Positions 11,546 to 21,252 of a DNA stretch of 64,000 nucleotides are shown one piece after another (position 1 is the first letter of the stretch; the number at the start of each line of letters is the position of its first letter). A program made the position numbers and the translations under genes. Source of the stretch: Sorex araneus (taxonomy: Eukaryota; Chordata; Mammalia; Eulipotyphla; Soricidae); contig NC_073302.1 in the NCBI RefSeq assembly GCF_027595985.1, positions 10,170,966 through 10,234,965 of the forward strand, read 5' to 3'. The notes below the pieces were generated by a model that saw only the letters and a program-made list of their open reading frames with translations, was not told where the DNA came from and ran no database searches.

Positions 11546-13058
11546 CACTTGTATCACTTGTAATTCCATTGATCTTCGACTTGTTCAAGCGGGCGCCAGT
11601 AACGTCTCCATTTGTCCCTGTGGCATGGTAGTGCAGCCCAATGATATCTGCTTGTTCCAGGAATAGAAAGAGCCTCAAATAGTTCATGTATGGATTTGAT
11701 GAAGAAATCTGACCATCTAGTTGTTGGGCGGTAATGAGGGCTTCTGACGTCCAATGGAATCCACTTGGTAACAGCTCTAGTCCAGTTGTCATCTCTCAAT
11801 TGCATTACATGACCGGCCCATCTGATTTTTGATGCCATGGAAAACGAGACAGCATCCTTGGTTTTTGACCATCGATGGAGGTCAGAACTCCTGATTCCTT
11901 CTCTCACTTGAGTGAGACATGATATTCCCAGCATAGCTCTTTCGATTCCTCTTTGGGATAAGCTAATAGCATTCTCATCCTGTTTGCGTAGGGCTCAGGT
12001 CTCTGAGGCATATGTTAGTGCAGGAAGAGTGGTAGAATCGAAAAGATGTGCCCGGAGTCAGAGGTTCTTCGTTCTCTTTAAAACCTCTTCAATGCTCTTG
12101 AAGTCATTCCACGCTGCTCTCTTCCTCCTGCGCAGTTCTGGCACCAAGTCGCTCCTCATATTGATTTCTCAACCCAGGTATACAACGCTACTGGTTGCTC
12201 TCCGGACACACCATATACAGTAATACCTATTTTTTCCACACCATATTTTATAGGGTTCAAATTTTGAGTGAACTATGGTAACACCTCAAAGGGCGATTGG
12301 AGGCCACTCTAAAAGCCTCGGTCCCGCTCAGAGAGCCCGACAAGCTACTGAGAGTATCCCGCTCTCATGGCAGAGCCTCGCAAGCAACTCATGGAGTATT
12401 TGATCTATAGAAACAACAATCGGCCTCATTCACCTGACACCGAAAGAGACCCCAAAATGGCATCGTTAAGAAAGATGAGCAAGGAGAGCCTGAAAAAATC
12501 TCATGGAAGAACTAGACTGCCAACACAAAGAAAGACTAAAATGATTGTCAGTATTTTCAACGCACGTAAGCTGGCATCAGAAGCATCCATCGAGGACCTG
12601 ATGGTGCAAGAGCAGAAGATCAAGTACAACATCACTGGTCTGACCAAAACTAGGACATATCAATCACATCACGCCATTTTTGACACTGGAGAAGAATTGT
12701 TCCTTAGAACAAGGGACAACAGAGGCGTTGGTGGTGTTTGTGTCCTTGTACACTTGAATTTGGCCATGTGCATTGATTCATTCGAATAACTAACAAACTG
12801 AATTAGACAATTTCGCTTGAATAGATGTGGCTCACTGCCCAGTTTCAATCTTCATCGTCTACGCACTACCTTCCAAATACGATGAAAAAAAAATGGAGAA
12901 GTTCTACATAGAACTGGAGAAGCTCTATAAAGAAGATCACACCTTCTACAAGAACATTGTTGGTGATTTTAATGCCAAGATAGGTCCGAGAAGGTCGCCC
13001 GAAGAACTCCACAAGGGGACACATGGCTTAGAATGGAATGATCAGGGTGTCTGAATTC
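11546..13058. mobile_element. RTE insertion with 5' inversion (twin-priming-like)
   Basis: This RTE copy sits inside L1c between the 11-bp duplications ATATCCTTGAT (11535-11545 and 13059-13069). The left part (11546 to about 12190) is minus-strand RTE 3' end: a GTGAT-type tail, then the C-terminal coding region with SKIRWAGHVM and TRWSDFF (11554-11934). The right part (about 12190-13058) is plus-strand RTE 5' leader and endonuclease N-terminus. The middle of the element is missing. The inverted 5' segment has its 5' end at the internal junction and its internal end at the outer duplication, as twin priming predicts. Confidence 0.85.
12367..13054 (+). pseudogene. RTE endonuclease N-terminal fragment (inverted part)
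   Basis: Two open pieces (12367-12789 and 12827-13054) encode the N-terminus and endonuclease start of the RTE polyprotein. Conserved blocks include KKSHGRTRLPTQRKTKM, ASIEDLMVQEQKIKYNI, GVGGVCVLVH and the later VGDFNAKIGPRRSPEEL. A stop near 12787 separates the pieces. The first ATG at 12367 lies in what is leader sequence in the full-length copy. A likelier native start is near 12460 (MASLRKMSKE), which matches MAALRKMSKE at 61102. Confidence 0.75.
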
Positions 13059-13267
13059 ATATCCTTGATATCAACCCCTTATCAGATGGGTATTGGGTGA
13101 ATATCCTTTCCCATTCTATAGAATGTCTTTGTAGTTTGGTCACTGTTTCTTTTGTTTTTTTGTTTGTTTGTTTGTTTGTTTTGAGACAAATATTATTTTA
13201 TATTGAAAATAGATGGACATATCTATAAAAACAATTATAGAAATTGAATCTCGCTTAAAGTGACAAA

Positions 13268-13453
13268 GTGAAAATTATAATCTACACAGGCAGGGGTGTT
13301 GGGGCGGGAGGTGAGGTATACTGGGGTTCTTGGTGGTGGAATATGTGCACTGGTGAAGGGATAGGCGCCCGAGCACCATGCAACTGAGACCCAAGCCCGA
13401 ATGCTCCGCAACTCTCCACATGGTGACCCAATCAAAATAATAATAATAATAAA
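13268..13453 (+). mobile_element. L1 type II 3'UTR fragment, plus strand
   Basis: This short plus-strand L1 tail has the G-rich stretch (GGGGTGTTGGGGCGGGAGG), then GGTGAAGGGATAGG, then the type II end CTCCACATGGTGACCCAATC and (AAT)n. It is flanked by the 8-bp repeat TGACAAAG (13260-13267 and 13454-13461). Confidence 0.7.
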
Positions 13454-13664
13454 TTGACAAAGCATATGCCCATTATGTGAGAGATCATGAAATCACTTCC
13501 TGGCATCACAGTTTTTTGAGTAACATAGCCTTGAGTCAGAGCAGTGAGCCATCAGATCCAAATATTTGGGCTAACAAACACTCAGAGAATTCCCTGGCAC
13601 CCTGCTGCCTTGCTGGGTATAGGCTATATTTAAAAGCAATGAAAAATGTGTATAAATGTAAAAT

Positions 13665-13910
13665 CTGTCACTGTCACTGTCATCCCGTTGTTCATCGATT
13701 TGCTCAAGCGGGCACCAGTAACATCTCCATTGTGAGACTTGTTGCTACAATTTTTGGCATATGGAATATGCCACGGGTAGCTTGTCAGTCTCTGCTGTTT
13801 GAGGGGGATACTCTTGGTAGCTTGCTGGGCTCTCCAAGAGGGATGAAGAAATTGAACCCGGATCAGCCACATGCAAGGCAAATGCCTACCCACTGTGCTG
13901 TTGCTGGAGC
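13665..13910 (-). mobile_element. tRNA/RTE mosaic SINE, minus strand
   Basis: Read in reverse complement, a tRNA-like head (reversed box A and box B at 13850-13905) is followed by about 100 bases matching the RTE 5' leader (GGAGAGCCCAGCAAGCTACC ... GACAAGCTACCCGTGGC). Next come about 60 bases matching the RTE 3' terminus (TTACTGGTGCCCGCTTGAGC ... GAACAACGGGATGAC) and a CAGTGA repeat tail. Its head overlaps that of the plus-strand SINE at 13903 by 8 bases (GCTGGAGC). Confidence 0.85.
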
Positions 13911-14093
13911 GATAGCACAGTAAGAAGGGCATTTGCCCTGCACATGGCCGACCCGGGTTCGATTTTTAGCATCCCATATGGTTCCCTGAGCACTTCCAGG
14001 AGTAATTTCTGACTGCATGAGCCAGGAGTAACCCATGTGCACTGCCAGGTGTGACCCCAAAAGCAAAAAAGAGCAAGAGGTGACATGTAAATA
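13903..14093 (+). mobile_element. SOR-type SINE, head-to-head with its neighbour
   Basis: The plus-strand SINE starts GCTGGAGCGATAGCACAG and carries box B CCGACCCGGGTTCGATTTTT. It runs through the SOR body (CCAGGAGTAATTTCTGACTG) to an A-rich end near 14071. A duplication, TATAAATGTAAAAT, lies at 13651-13664 and 14094-14107. It encloses both this SINE and the inverted one to its left. Confidence 0.8.
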
Positions 14094-14239
14094 TATAAAT
14101 GTAAAATAGCCTCAATAAAACCAAATTCATCAACATATTTATATGAGTATCCATCCTGAAAAATCATGATTTGGATTTATTTCAGGGTTTAATGATGGCT
14201 CAAAATATACAAAGTAATATAACACCACTTAGACATAGC

Positions 14240-14473
14240 AGACTCATCCCGATGCTCATCAATTTGCTCGAGCTGGAACCAGTAACGTCTCCATTGTGAG
14301 ACTTGTAGTTACTGTTTTTGGCATATTGAATATGCCATTAGTAGCTTGCCAGACTCTGCCATGCGGGCGGGGCACTCTCCGTAGCTAGTCGGGCTCTCTG
14401 AGAGGGAAGGAGGAATCGAACCAAGGTCAGCCCTACCTAAAACGCCCTATCTGCTTTGCTATAACTCCAGTCC
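14240..14473 (-). mobile_element. tRNA/RTE mosaic SINE, minus strand
   Basis: This is the same three-part structure as 13665-13910: reversed RTE 3' end (TTTGCTCGAGCTGGAACCAG), reversed RTE leader (TAGCTTGCCAGACTCTGCC) and a decayed tRNA-like head ending TATAACTCCAGTCC. The flank 14108-14239 shows nothing I recognise. Confidence 0.8.
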
Positions 14474-14569
14474 ATAAATCAAGGTAAATAAAAGTAAATT
14501 AATTAAAAATTAATATGCTTAACCAAAAATATATTCATCCGATGGTTTTAATTTATTAACTTATTTGTT

Positions 14570-14968
14570 TTATTTTTTAATTTATTTTATTGAGTCACCA
14601 TGTGGAAAGTTACAAAGTCTTCAGGCTTAAGTCTCAGTTATACAATGCCCGAACACCCATCCCTTCACAAGTGCACACATTTCACCACCAAGAATCACAG
14701 TATAGCTTCAACCCACCTCCCCACATCCCTAGCCCCCCCACAACCCTAGCCCCCACCCCTCCTGTGTAACTGATAAACCTCACTTTACTTTCACTTTGAT
14801 TACATTCAATATTTCAACAAAACTCACTATTATTGCTATTATTGTTTAGAGTTTCTCCCCCCTAAATTCGGACCTGGTGAAAAGGAAGCATTTGATAATT
14901 TGCTTTCCACTACTGAGAATGAAGAGATATGAGGTCGAGTGACCGCACGAGCAGCCTCACAGATTTGG
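14570..14968 (-). mobile_element. L1 type II 3'UTR fragment, minus strand
   Basis: The reversed type II L1 tail begins TTGAGTCACCATGTGGAAAG and runs through the C-rich tract (14708-14760) to a decayed stem-loop (14938-14962). Its 5' edge abuts the poly-A of L1d. It may have lain downstream of the L1d source copy and been carried along with it. Confidence 0.75.
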
Positions 14969-15353
14969 GTTTCTTTTTTTTTTTATTTTTTATTGTGGAA
15001 AGTTACAAAGTTACAAAGTTTTCAGGTTTAAATCTCAGTTATACAATGCTCGAATACCCATCCCTTCACCAGTGCTCATATTCCACCACCAAGAATCCCA
15101 GTATAGCTCCACCCCGCCCCCTCACACCCCAAACCCCCCCACGCCCCTAGCCCCCCCCTAAGCCCCCCCGCCTGTGTAACTAATAAACTTCACTTTACTT
15201 TCACTTTCATTGCATACAATATTTCAACAAAACTCACTATTATTGTATGGAGAGTCTCTCCCCTAAAGTCAGACCTGCTGAAAAGAAAGCATTAGATAAA
15301 GAGAGATATCTGCCAGAAGTTGCATCGTTGCCATCTTGTACTTCTCAGTTACA

Positions 15354-17205
15354 TTATATTCCACATATGAGTGCAATCTTTCTATGTCTGTCTCTTTCTT
15401 TCTGACTCATTTCACTCAACATGATACTTTCCATGTTGATCCACTTGTATGCAAATTTCATGACTTCATGTTTCCTGACAGCTACATAGTATTCCATTGT
15501 GTAAATATACCAGAGTTTCTTTAGCCAATCATCTGTTTTCGGGCACTCTGGTTTTTTCCATATTGTGGCTATTGTGAACAGAGCGGCAATGAACATGGAA
15601 ATGCAGATGCCATCTCTACTATACCTTTTTGCCTCTCCGGAATATATTCCCAGGAGTGGTATTGCTGGGTCAAATGGAAGCTCAATTTCTAACTTTTTGA
15701 GAATCGTCCATATTGTTTTCCAAAAGGGCTGAACCAGTCGGCATTCCCACCAGCAGTGAAGGAGAGTCCCTTTCTCCCCACATCCACGCCAACACCGGTT
15801 GCTTTTGTTTTTGGGGATGTGGGCCAGTCTCTGTGGTGTGAGATGATATCTCATTGTTGTTTTGATATGCATCTCCCTGATGATTAGTGATGTTGAACAT
15901 TTTCTCATGTGCCTCTTAGCCATTCGGATTTCTTCTTTGGAAAAGTTTCTGTTCATTTCATCAGCCCATTTTTTGATCGGGTTGGCAGTTTTCTTCTTGT
16001 GGAGTTCAACCAGTGCATTGTATATCCTTGTTATCAACCCTTTATCGGATGGGTACTGCATAAATATCCTTTCCCATTCTGTAGACTGTCTTTGTATTTT
16101 GGTCACTGTTTCTTTTGAGTTGCAGAAGCTTCTTAGTTTGAGATAGTCCCATTTATTTATCTTTGTTTTCACTAGCTTAGCCAGTGGCGTGTCAGCTTTG
16201 AAGATACCTTTGGCTTCAATGTCGTGGAGGGTTTTGCCGACCTTATCTTCAATGAACCTTAGGGATTCTGGTCTGATGTTGAGGTCTTTAATCCAGTTTG
16301 ATCTGATTTTTGTACATGGTGATAGATGGAGGTCTATCCCATTTTTTTGCATGTAGCCGTCCAGTTTTGCCAGCACAATTTGTTAAACATGCTTTCCTTG
16401 CTCCACTTCAAATTTCTTGCTCCCTTATCAAAGATTAGATGATCATATATTTGGGGGTGTATGTCAGAGTATTCAACCCTGTTCCATTGGTCTGCCACTC
16501 TGCCTTTGTTCCAGTACCATGCTGTTTTAATGACTACCGCTTTGTAGTAGAGTTGGAAGTTGGGGAGGTTGATTCCTCCCATTTTCTTTTTCCCAAGGAT
16601 TACTTTAGCTATTCGTGGGGGCTTATTGTTCCATATGAATTTCAGGAGCGCTTGCTCCATTTCTTTGAAGAATGTCAAGGGTATCCCTATAGGGATCGCA
16701 TTGAATTTGTACAATGCTTTGGGGAGAATTGCCATTTTGACAATATTAATTCTTCCAATCCATGAGCAGGGGATGTCTTTCCATTTCCTCGTGTCCTCTT
16801 TTATTTCCTGAAGTAGTGTTTTATAGTTTTCATTATACAAGTCCTTTACCTCCTTTGTTAAGCTGATTCCGAGGTATTTGATTTTTTGAGGCGCAATTGT
16901 GAATGGGATTGCTTTTCTCAGGTCACTTTCTTCTCTCTCATTATTTGCATATAGGAAAGCCATGGACTTTTGGGTATTGATTCTATAGCCTGCAACTTTA
17001 CTGTATGAGTCTATTGTTTCTAGGAGTTTCTTGGTAGAGGTTTTGACTTTGAGTCTGTGTTTGTTCTGGCTATTCAGATGTGTTTCTTGCAGGCAACAGA
17101 ATGTTGGGTTGAGTCTCTGAATCCATTTTGCCAGTCTGTGTCTCTTAATTGGTGAATTCAGACCATTGACATTAAGGGAGATTATTGTTATGGGATTTTG
17201 TGCCG
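15354..17205 (-). pseudogene. L1d ORF2 with in-frame internal deletion
   Basis: The endonuclease start reads [18 protein letters not shown], but the usual start codon is ACG. It continues to [12 protein letters not shown] and then joins in frame to [15 protein letters not shown] of the reverse transcriptase. The rest of the endonuclease and the reverse-transcriptase core with the FADD motif are lost. A 16334-16963 stretch and a 340-codon stretch (15354-16376) follow. They are separated by a slip in an A7 run at about 16341-16347. The C-terminal cysteine motif [18 protein letters not shown] is intact. No active enzyme could result. Confidence 0.85.
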
Positions 17206-17249
17206 TCTTTGTGCAAGGGTTTGTTGTGCTTGTAGAGGTTGTTCTTGTC

Positions 17250-18180
17250 TTACAATTGCCCCTTTAGTGCTTCTTTTAGGTTTGGTTTTGAGTCTATGAA
17301 GTTCCTGAGCTGTTGTTTATCCCCAAAGTAGTGTATGATTCCTTCTAGTTTGAATGAGAGTTTAGCCGGATAAAGTATTCTTGGTGAAGCGTTGATTTCA
17401 TTGAGTTTTTTCACTATATCCCACCATTGCCTTCGAGCTTGGAGGGTTTCCTCTGATAGATCTGCTGTGAGCCTAAGGGGTGCTCCTTTGTATGCGATTT
17501 CCTTCTTGGACCTTGCTGCTTGGAGTATTGTGTCTCTCTGGAAGATGTCCATCATTGTAACTATGATATGTCTTGGGGTTTTTCTGTTAGGATCTCTTTT
17601 AGCTGGCACTCTTCGGGCGCCTTGAATCTGGATGCCTGCATTGTCTAGCTGTGGGAAGTTTTCCGCAATGATTTGTTTGACTGTGTCTTTTTCGTTGGGG
17701 TTGGTTCCCTGTGGTTCTGGTAGTCCAATGATTCTAATGTTGTTCCTCTTGAATTCATCCCCTAGGACTCTGATTCTGGCTAGAGCTATTTTGAGGTCTC
17801 TTGCCATGGTTTGATGTTGCCTCTAGGCCTCTTGCAGCTCATCTTCAAGCATACTAATTCTGTATTCGGCAGCAGTCATCCTATTGTTGAGGGCAGTCAG
17901 AGAGTTTTTGATTTCATGTACGGAATCCTTCATTTCTTTTTGAAAGTTTTTTTATTTCTGCTCTCATTTCTTCCCGTATTTTGTCGGCTGTCTGTTGTAT
18001 TGTTTCCGCCAGGTCTTCCCTGAAGTTGTCCATCTTTGCATTGAGTTCATTGAACATGTTGAGGATTTCAAGTCTGAATTCTTTCTCAGAGAGGTCAAGT
18101 TTGTAGGAAGCGCCCATTGAGGTTTCCAGACTCCTTTGATCGTCCTCTGGTTGCAATGGGGATGTTCGCTGTTTCTTCAT
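17250..18180 (-). pseudogene. L1d ORF1 (RNA-binding chaperone), broken
   Basis: L1 ORF1p coats L1 RNA as a trimer. The N-terminal piece (17914-18180, 88 codons) is rich in charged heptad-like sequence consistent with the coiled coil. The C-terminal piece (17250-17807, 185 codons) has the RNA-recognition fold (RNNIRIIGLPE) and the C-terminal domain (ARRVPAKRDPNRKTPRHIIV, LRLTADLSEETLQARRQWWD). A T7 run at 17945-17951 and further indels break the frame between them. The 185-codon part is nearly full length for its two domains. Confidence 0.85.
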
Positions 18181-18189
18181 GTTGTTTGT

Positions 18190-18611
18190 GGTGATATGAA
18201 AGAAGGCCCTTGATGATGAGTGTCCCTGTTTCCTTTTGTTGCGAAAAAGGATTGTGGATAGGCTCAGTTAATAGTGGTTGGCTTTTTACTTGCCGGTTGT
18301 AGAACCTGGTCTACTGAGATGTTTCCTTCAGTTCTTATGTGAAGTCTTGTGTTTTATTGTCCTACTGCTTGCGAATAGCTAGGATGTTAGTCTTGGATAG
18401 GATGTTGAGGAAACTACTTGCCGCCGCGTGAGCTTTGGCTGCCGGCAATGAGGCCACGCCCAACTTTCTTAGGCCACGCCCCCTGGTGGTTAGGCCACAC
18501 CCCTTTCCCACAACCCGATAACGGTCAACGTGCTGGGTGTGGCGTGCCGGCCACTCGGCCGGCAGTCCGGAGGGGAGGGAAGCCCGGGGTGCTCAGGGCT
18601 GCGGAGCAGGC
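18190..18611 (-). promoter_or_regulatory. L1d 5'UTR, GC-rich internal promoter region
   Basis: The stretch 18415-18610 is CpG-rich (CCGCCGCGTGAGC, GGCCACGCCC repeats, GCCGGCCACTCGGCCGGC) in otherwise AT-rich surroundings. It lies upstream of ORF1 on the minus strand, where L1 internal promoters sit. Homologous 5'UTRs are at 26040-26484 and 34690-35266. Promoter function is inferred from position and composition only. Confidence 0.65.
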
Positions 18612-19600
18612 TCACTGTTTCTTTTGAAGTGCAGAAACTTCTTAGTTTAAGGTTGTCCCATTTGTTCATCTCTGTTTTCACTTGCTTGACCAGTGGTATG
18701 TCATCTTTGAAAATACCTTTAGCTTCAATGTCGGGAGGGTTTTGCCAACTTTGTCTTCCATGTACCTTATGGATTCTGGTTTGATGTTGAGATCTTTAAT
18801 CCAGTTCACCTCACTATTTTACATGATGTTAGGTAGAGATCTAAGCCCATTTTTGCATATAGCTGTCAAGTTTTTCCAGCACCATTTGTTGAAGAGGCTT
18901 TCCTTCTGCCAATTCACATTTTTGCTCCCTTATCAAAGATTAGATGATCATATATTTGAGTCTATGTGTCAGGATATTCAACCCTGTTCCATTGGTCTGT
19001 GTCTCTGCCTTTGTTCCTGTACCATGCTGTTTTAATTATTACCACTTTGTAGTAGAGGTTGAGGTTGGGGAGGTTGATTCCTCCCATTTTCTTTTTCCCA
19101 AGAACTGTTTAAGCTATCCGTGGGGGCTTATTGTACATATGAATTTCAGGAGTGTTCGCTCCATTTCTTTGAACAATGTCATGGATATCCTTATAGGGAT
19201 CGCATTGAATTTGTACAATGCTTTGGGGAGTATTGCCATTTTGAAAATGTTAATTCTCCCAATCCATGAGCAGGGGATACCTTTCCATTTCGTCGTGTCC
19301 TCTATTATTTCTTGAAGTAAGTTTTGTAATTTTCTTTGTTCAAGTCCTTTACCTCCTTAGTTAAGCTGATTCCAAGGTACTTGATTTTCTAAGGCACGAT
19401 TTTGAACGGGTTGTTTTTTCATGTCACTTTCTTCTCTCTCATTATTTGCGTATAGGAAAGACTTTTGGGTATTGATTTTATAGCCTGCAAGTTTACTATA
19501 CGAGTCTATTGTTTCTAGGAGTTTCTTGGTAGCGGTTTTAGGGTTCTCTTTTATAGTATCATGTCATCTTCAAATAGTGAGAGCTTGATTACTTCCTTTC

Positions 19601-20208
19601 CTACTTGAATTCTCTTAATACCTTTTCTTGCCTAACCGCTATTGCAAGTACTACCAGTACTATGTTGAACATAAGTGGAGAGAGGGGGCATCCTTGACTC
19701 ATCCCTGATCTTAGAGAAAAGGCTCTTAGTTTTTCCCAATTGAGGATGATGCTTGCTGAAGGCTTGTAGTAAATGGCTTTGACTATATTGAGGAAAGTCC
19801 CTTCTGTACACATTTTGGCAAGAGTTTTCATAAAAAAAAAAGGTGCTGGATCTTGTCAAATGCTTTCTCTGCATCTATTAATATAATCATATGGTTCTTA
19901 TCTTTTCTTTTGTTGATATGATGGATTATGTTGATTGATTTCCGAATGTAAAACCATCCTTGCATCCCCGGGATAAATCCCACTTGGTTGTGGTGTATGA
20001 TCTTTTTGATGAGTTGTTGAATTCTATGTGGTAATATTTTGTTGTGAATCTTTGCATCTGTGTTCATCAGGGATAATGGACTGCAGTTTTCTTTTTTTGT
20101 GGTGTCTTTGTTTGCTTTTGCAATTAGGGAGAGATGAGCCTCATAGAAACTGTTTGGGAGGGTTTCAGTTTCTTCCATTTCCTGGAATAGCTTGAGAAGT
20201 ATTGGCAA
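19601..20208 (-). pseudogene. L1c ORF2 reverse-transcriptase fragments
   Basis: Overlapping minus-strand pieces (19828-20208 and 19601-19831) encode [11 protein letters not shown]-like, [30 protein letters not shown] and [15 protein letters not shown]. These are the palm-domain blocks of L1 reverse transcriptase. An A/T run near 19832-19841 shifts the frame. 18627-19600 continues ORF2 toward the C-terminus with many stops. Confidence 0.8.
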
Positions 20209-20966
20209 TAGGTCCTCTTTAAATGTTTAGAAGAATTCGCCAGTGAATCCATCTCTACCTGGTCTTTTGTTTTGTGGAAGACTTTTGATTAGAGTTTCAA
20301 TTTCCTTGATATTAATAGGACTTTTAGGTATTCCAGGTCTCCTTGATTTAGCCTTAGGAGATTATAGGTATCCAGGAATTTATCCATTTCTTTTAGGTTC
20401 TCTTGTCTTGTGGTATACAGATTTTCAAAGTAGTCTCTGATGATCTTTTGAATTTCTTTAGTTTCTGTTGTGATATCTCCCTTTTAATTTTTGATTCTGT
20501 TTATTAGGGTCTCTCTCTCTTTGTGAGTTTTTCTAGTGGTTGATTGATCTTGTTTATTTTCTCCAAGAACCAGCTCTTTGTTCATTGATCTTTTGGAATG
20601 TCTTTTGGGTGTCCATGTCATTGATTTCTGCTCCATGTTTAATTATCTCTTTCCTTCTGCATTGTTATGGCTCCTTTTTGGGTCCTTTTCTAATGTCTTG
20701 AGCTGTTAAATTAAATTACCAGTTCAGAAATTCCACCACCAAGAATCACAGCATACATCCCCCATTCACCGCCACCTCCCCAGCACCCCACCCCACCTGT
20801 GTAACTGGTAAATTTCACTTTACTTTCACTTTAGTTTGATTACATTCAATATTTCAAAAAAAACCTCACGATTATCGTTTTGAGTTTCTCCCCCCAAAGT
20901 CAACCTGCTGAAAAGGAAGCATTTGATAATTTTTTTTCCATTGCTGAGAATGAAGAGATATGAGGT

Positions 20967-20992
20967 CGTGTGGCCACACTAACGGCCACACG
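20967..20992 (-). other. Stem-loop in type II L1 3'UTR
   Basis: CGTGTGGCC and GGCCACACG form a perfect 9-bp stem around an 8-base loop. Counterparts at the same place in the 3'UTR are at 45891-45910, 14938-14962 (decayed) and 49817-49840 (perfect 10-bp stem). Confidence 0.6.
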
Positions 20993-21252
20993 GTTTTGGA
21001 TTTCTGTATTTATGTATTTTAGTAACTAAGTCCAGAGAAATATCTGCCAGAAATTACATCATTGTAAGCTTGTACCTCTCAGCTACATTATATTCCACAT
21101 ATGAATGCAATCTTTCTATGTCTGTCTCTTTCTTTCTGACTCATTTCTCTCAGCATGATACTTTCCATGTTGATGCACTTATATGCAAATTTCATGTCTT
21201 CATGTTTTCTGACCGCTACGTAGTATTCCATTGTGTAGATATACCAGAGTTT

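Larger units (their letters stand above)
13155..18611 (-). mobile_element. L1d insertion block with probable 3'-flank transduction
   Basis: A 5.46-kb block interrupts L1c between exact 15-bp duplications TCACTGTTTCTTTTG (13140-13154 and 18612-18626). Its right edge is the GC-rich 5' end of a minus-strand L1. Its left edge is a T7(GTTT)n run, the reverse of an A-rich tail. The L1 itself has a poly-A at about 14972-14985, so 13184-14971 lies beyond the element's own 3' end yet inside the duplications. That fits read-through and 3' transduction. Later insertions into the tail are an alternative. Confidence 0.6.
14972..18611 (-). mobile_element. L1d: L1 with both ends present and an internal deletion
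   Basis: In minus-strand order it has a GC-rich 5'UTR (18611 to about 18190), ORF1 (18180-17250), the ORF2 endonuclease start (about 17200-17042), a deletion join, the ORF2 reverse-transcriptase C-half and C-terminus (17041-15354), a type II 3'UTR and poly-A (14985-14972). About 2.0 kb is missing at the join compared with L1f. The frames are the best preserved of the window's L1s, so it is probably among the youngest. Confidence 0.85.
10469..20728 (-). mobile_element. L1 (L1c), minus strand, heavily interrupted
   Basis: Reading right to left, L1c gives decayed ORF2 reverse transcriptase (20720 to 18627), the ORF2 C-terminus (13139 to 13059, then 11534 to about 11000) and the 3'UTR to 10469. 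Two insertions split it: an RTE at 11546-13058 and an L1d-containing block at 13155-18611, each with its own target-site duplication. Both outer ends are abnormal. The 3' tail is missing at 10469, and at 20728 it abuts another L1 that also lacks its tail. This implies deletion or recombination at both ends. Confidence 0.8.
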
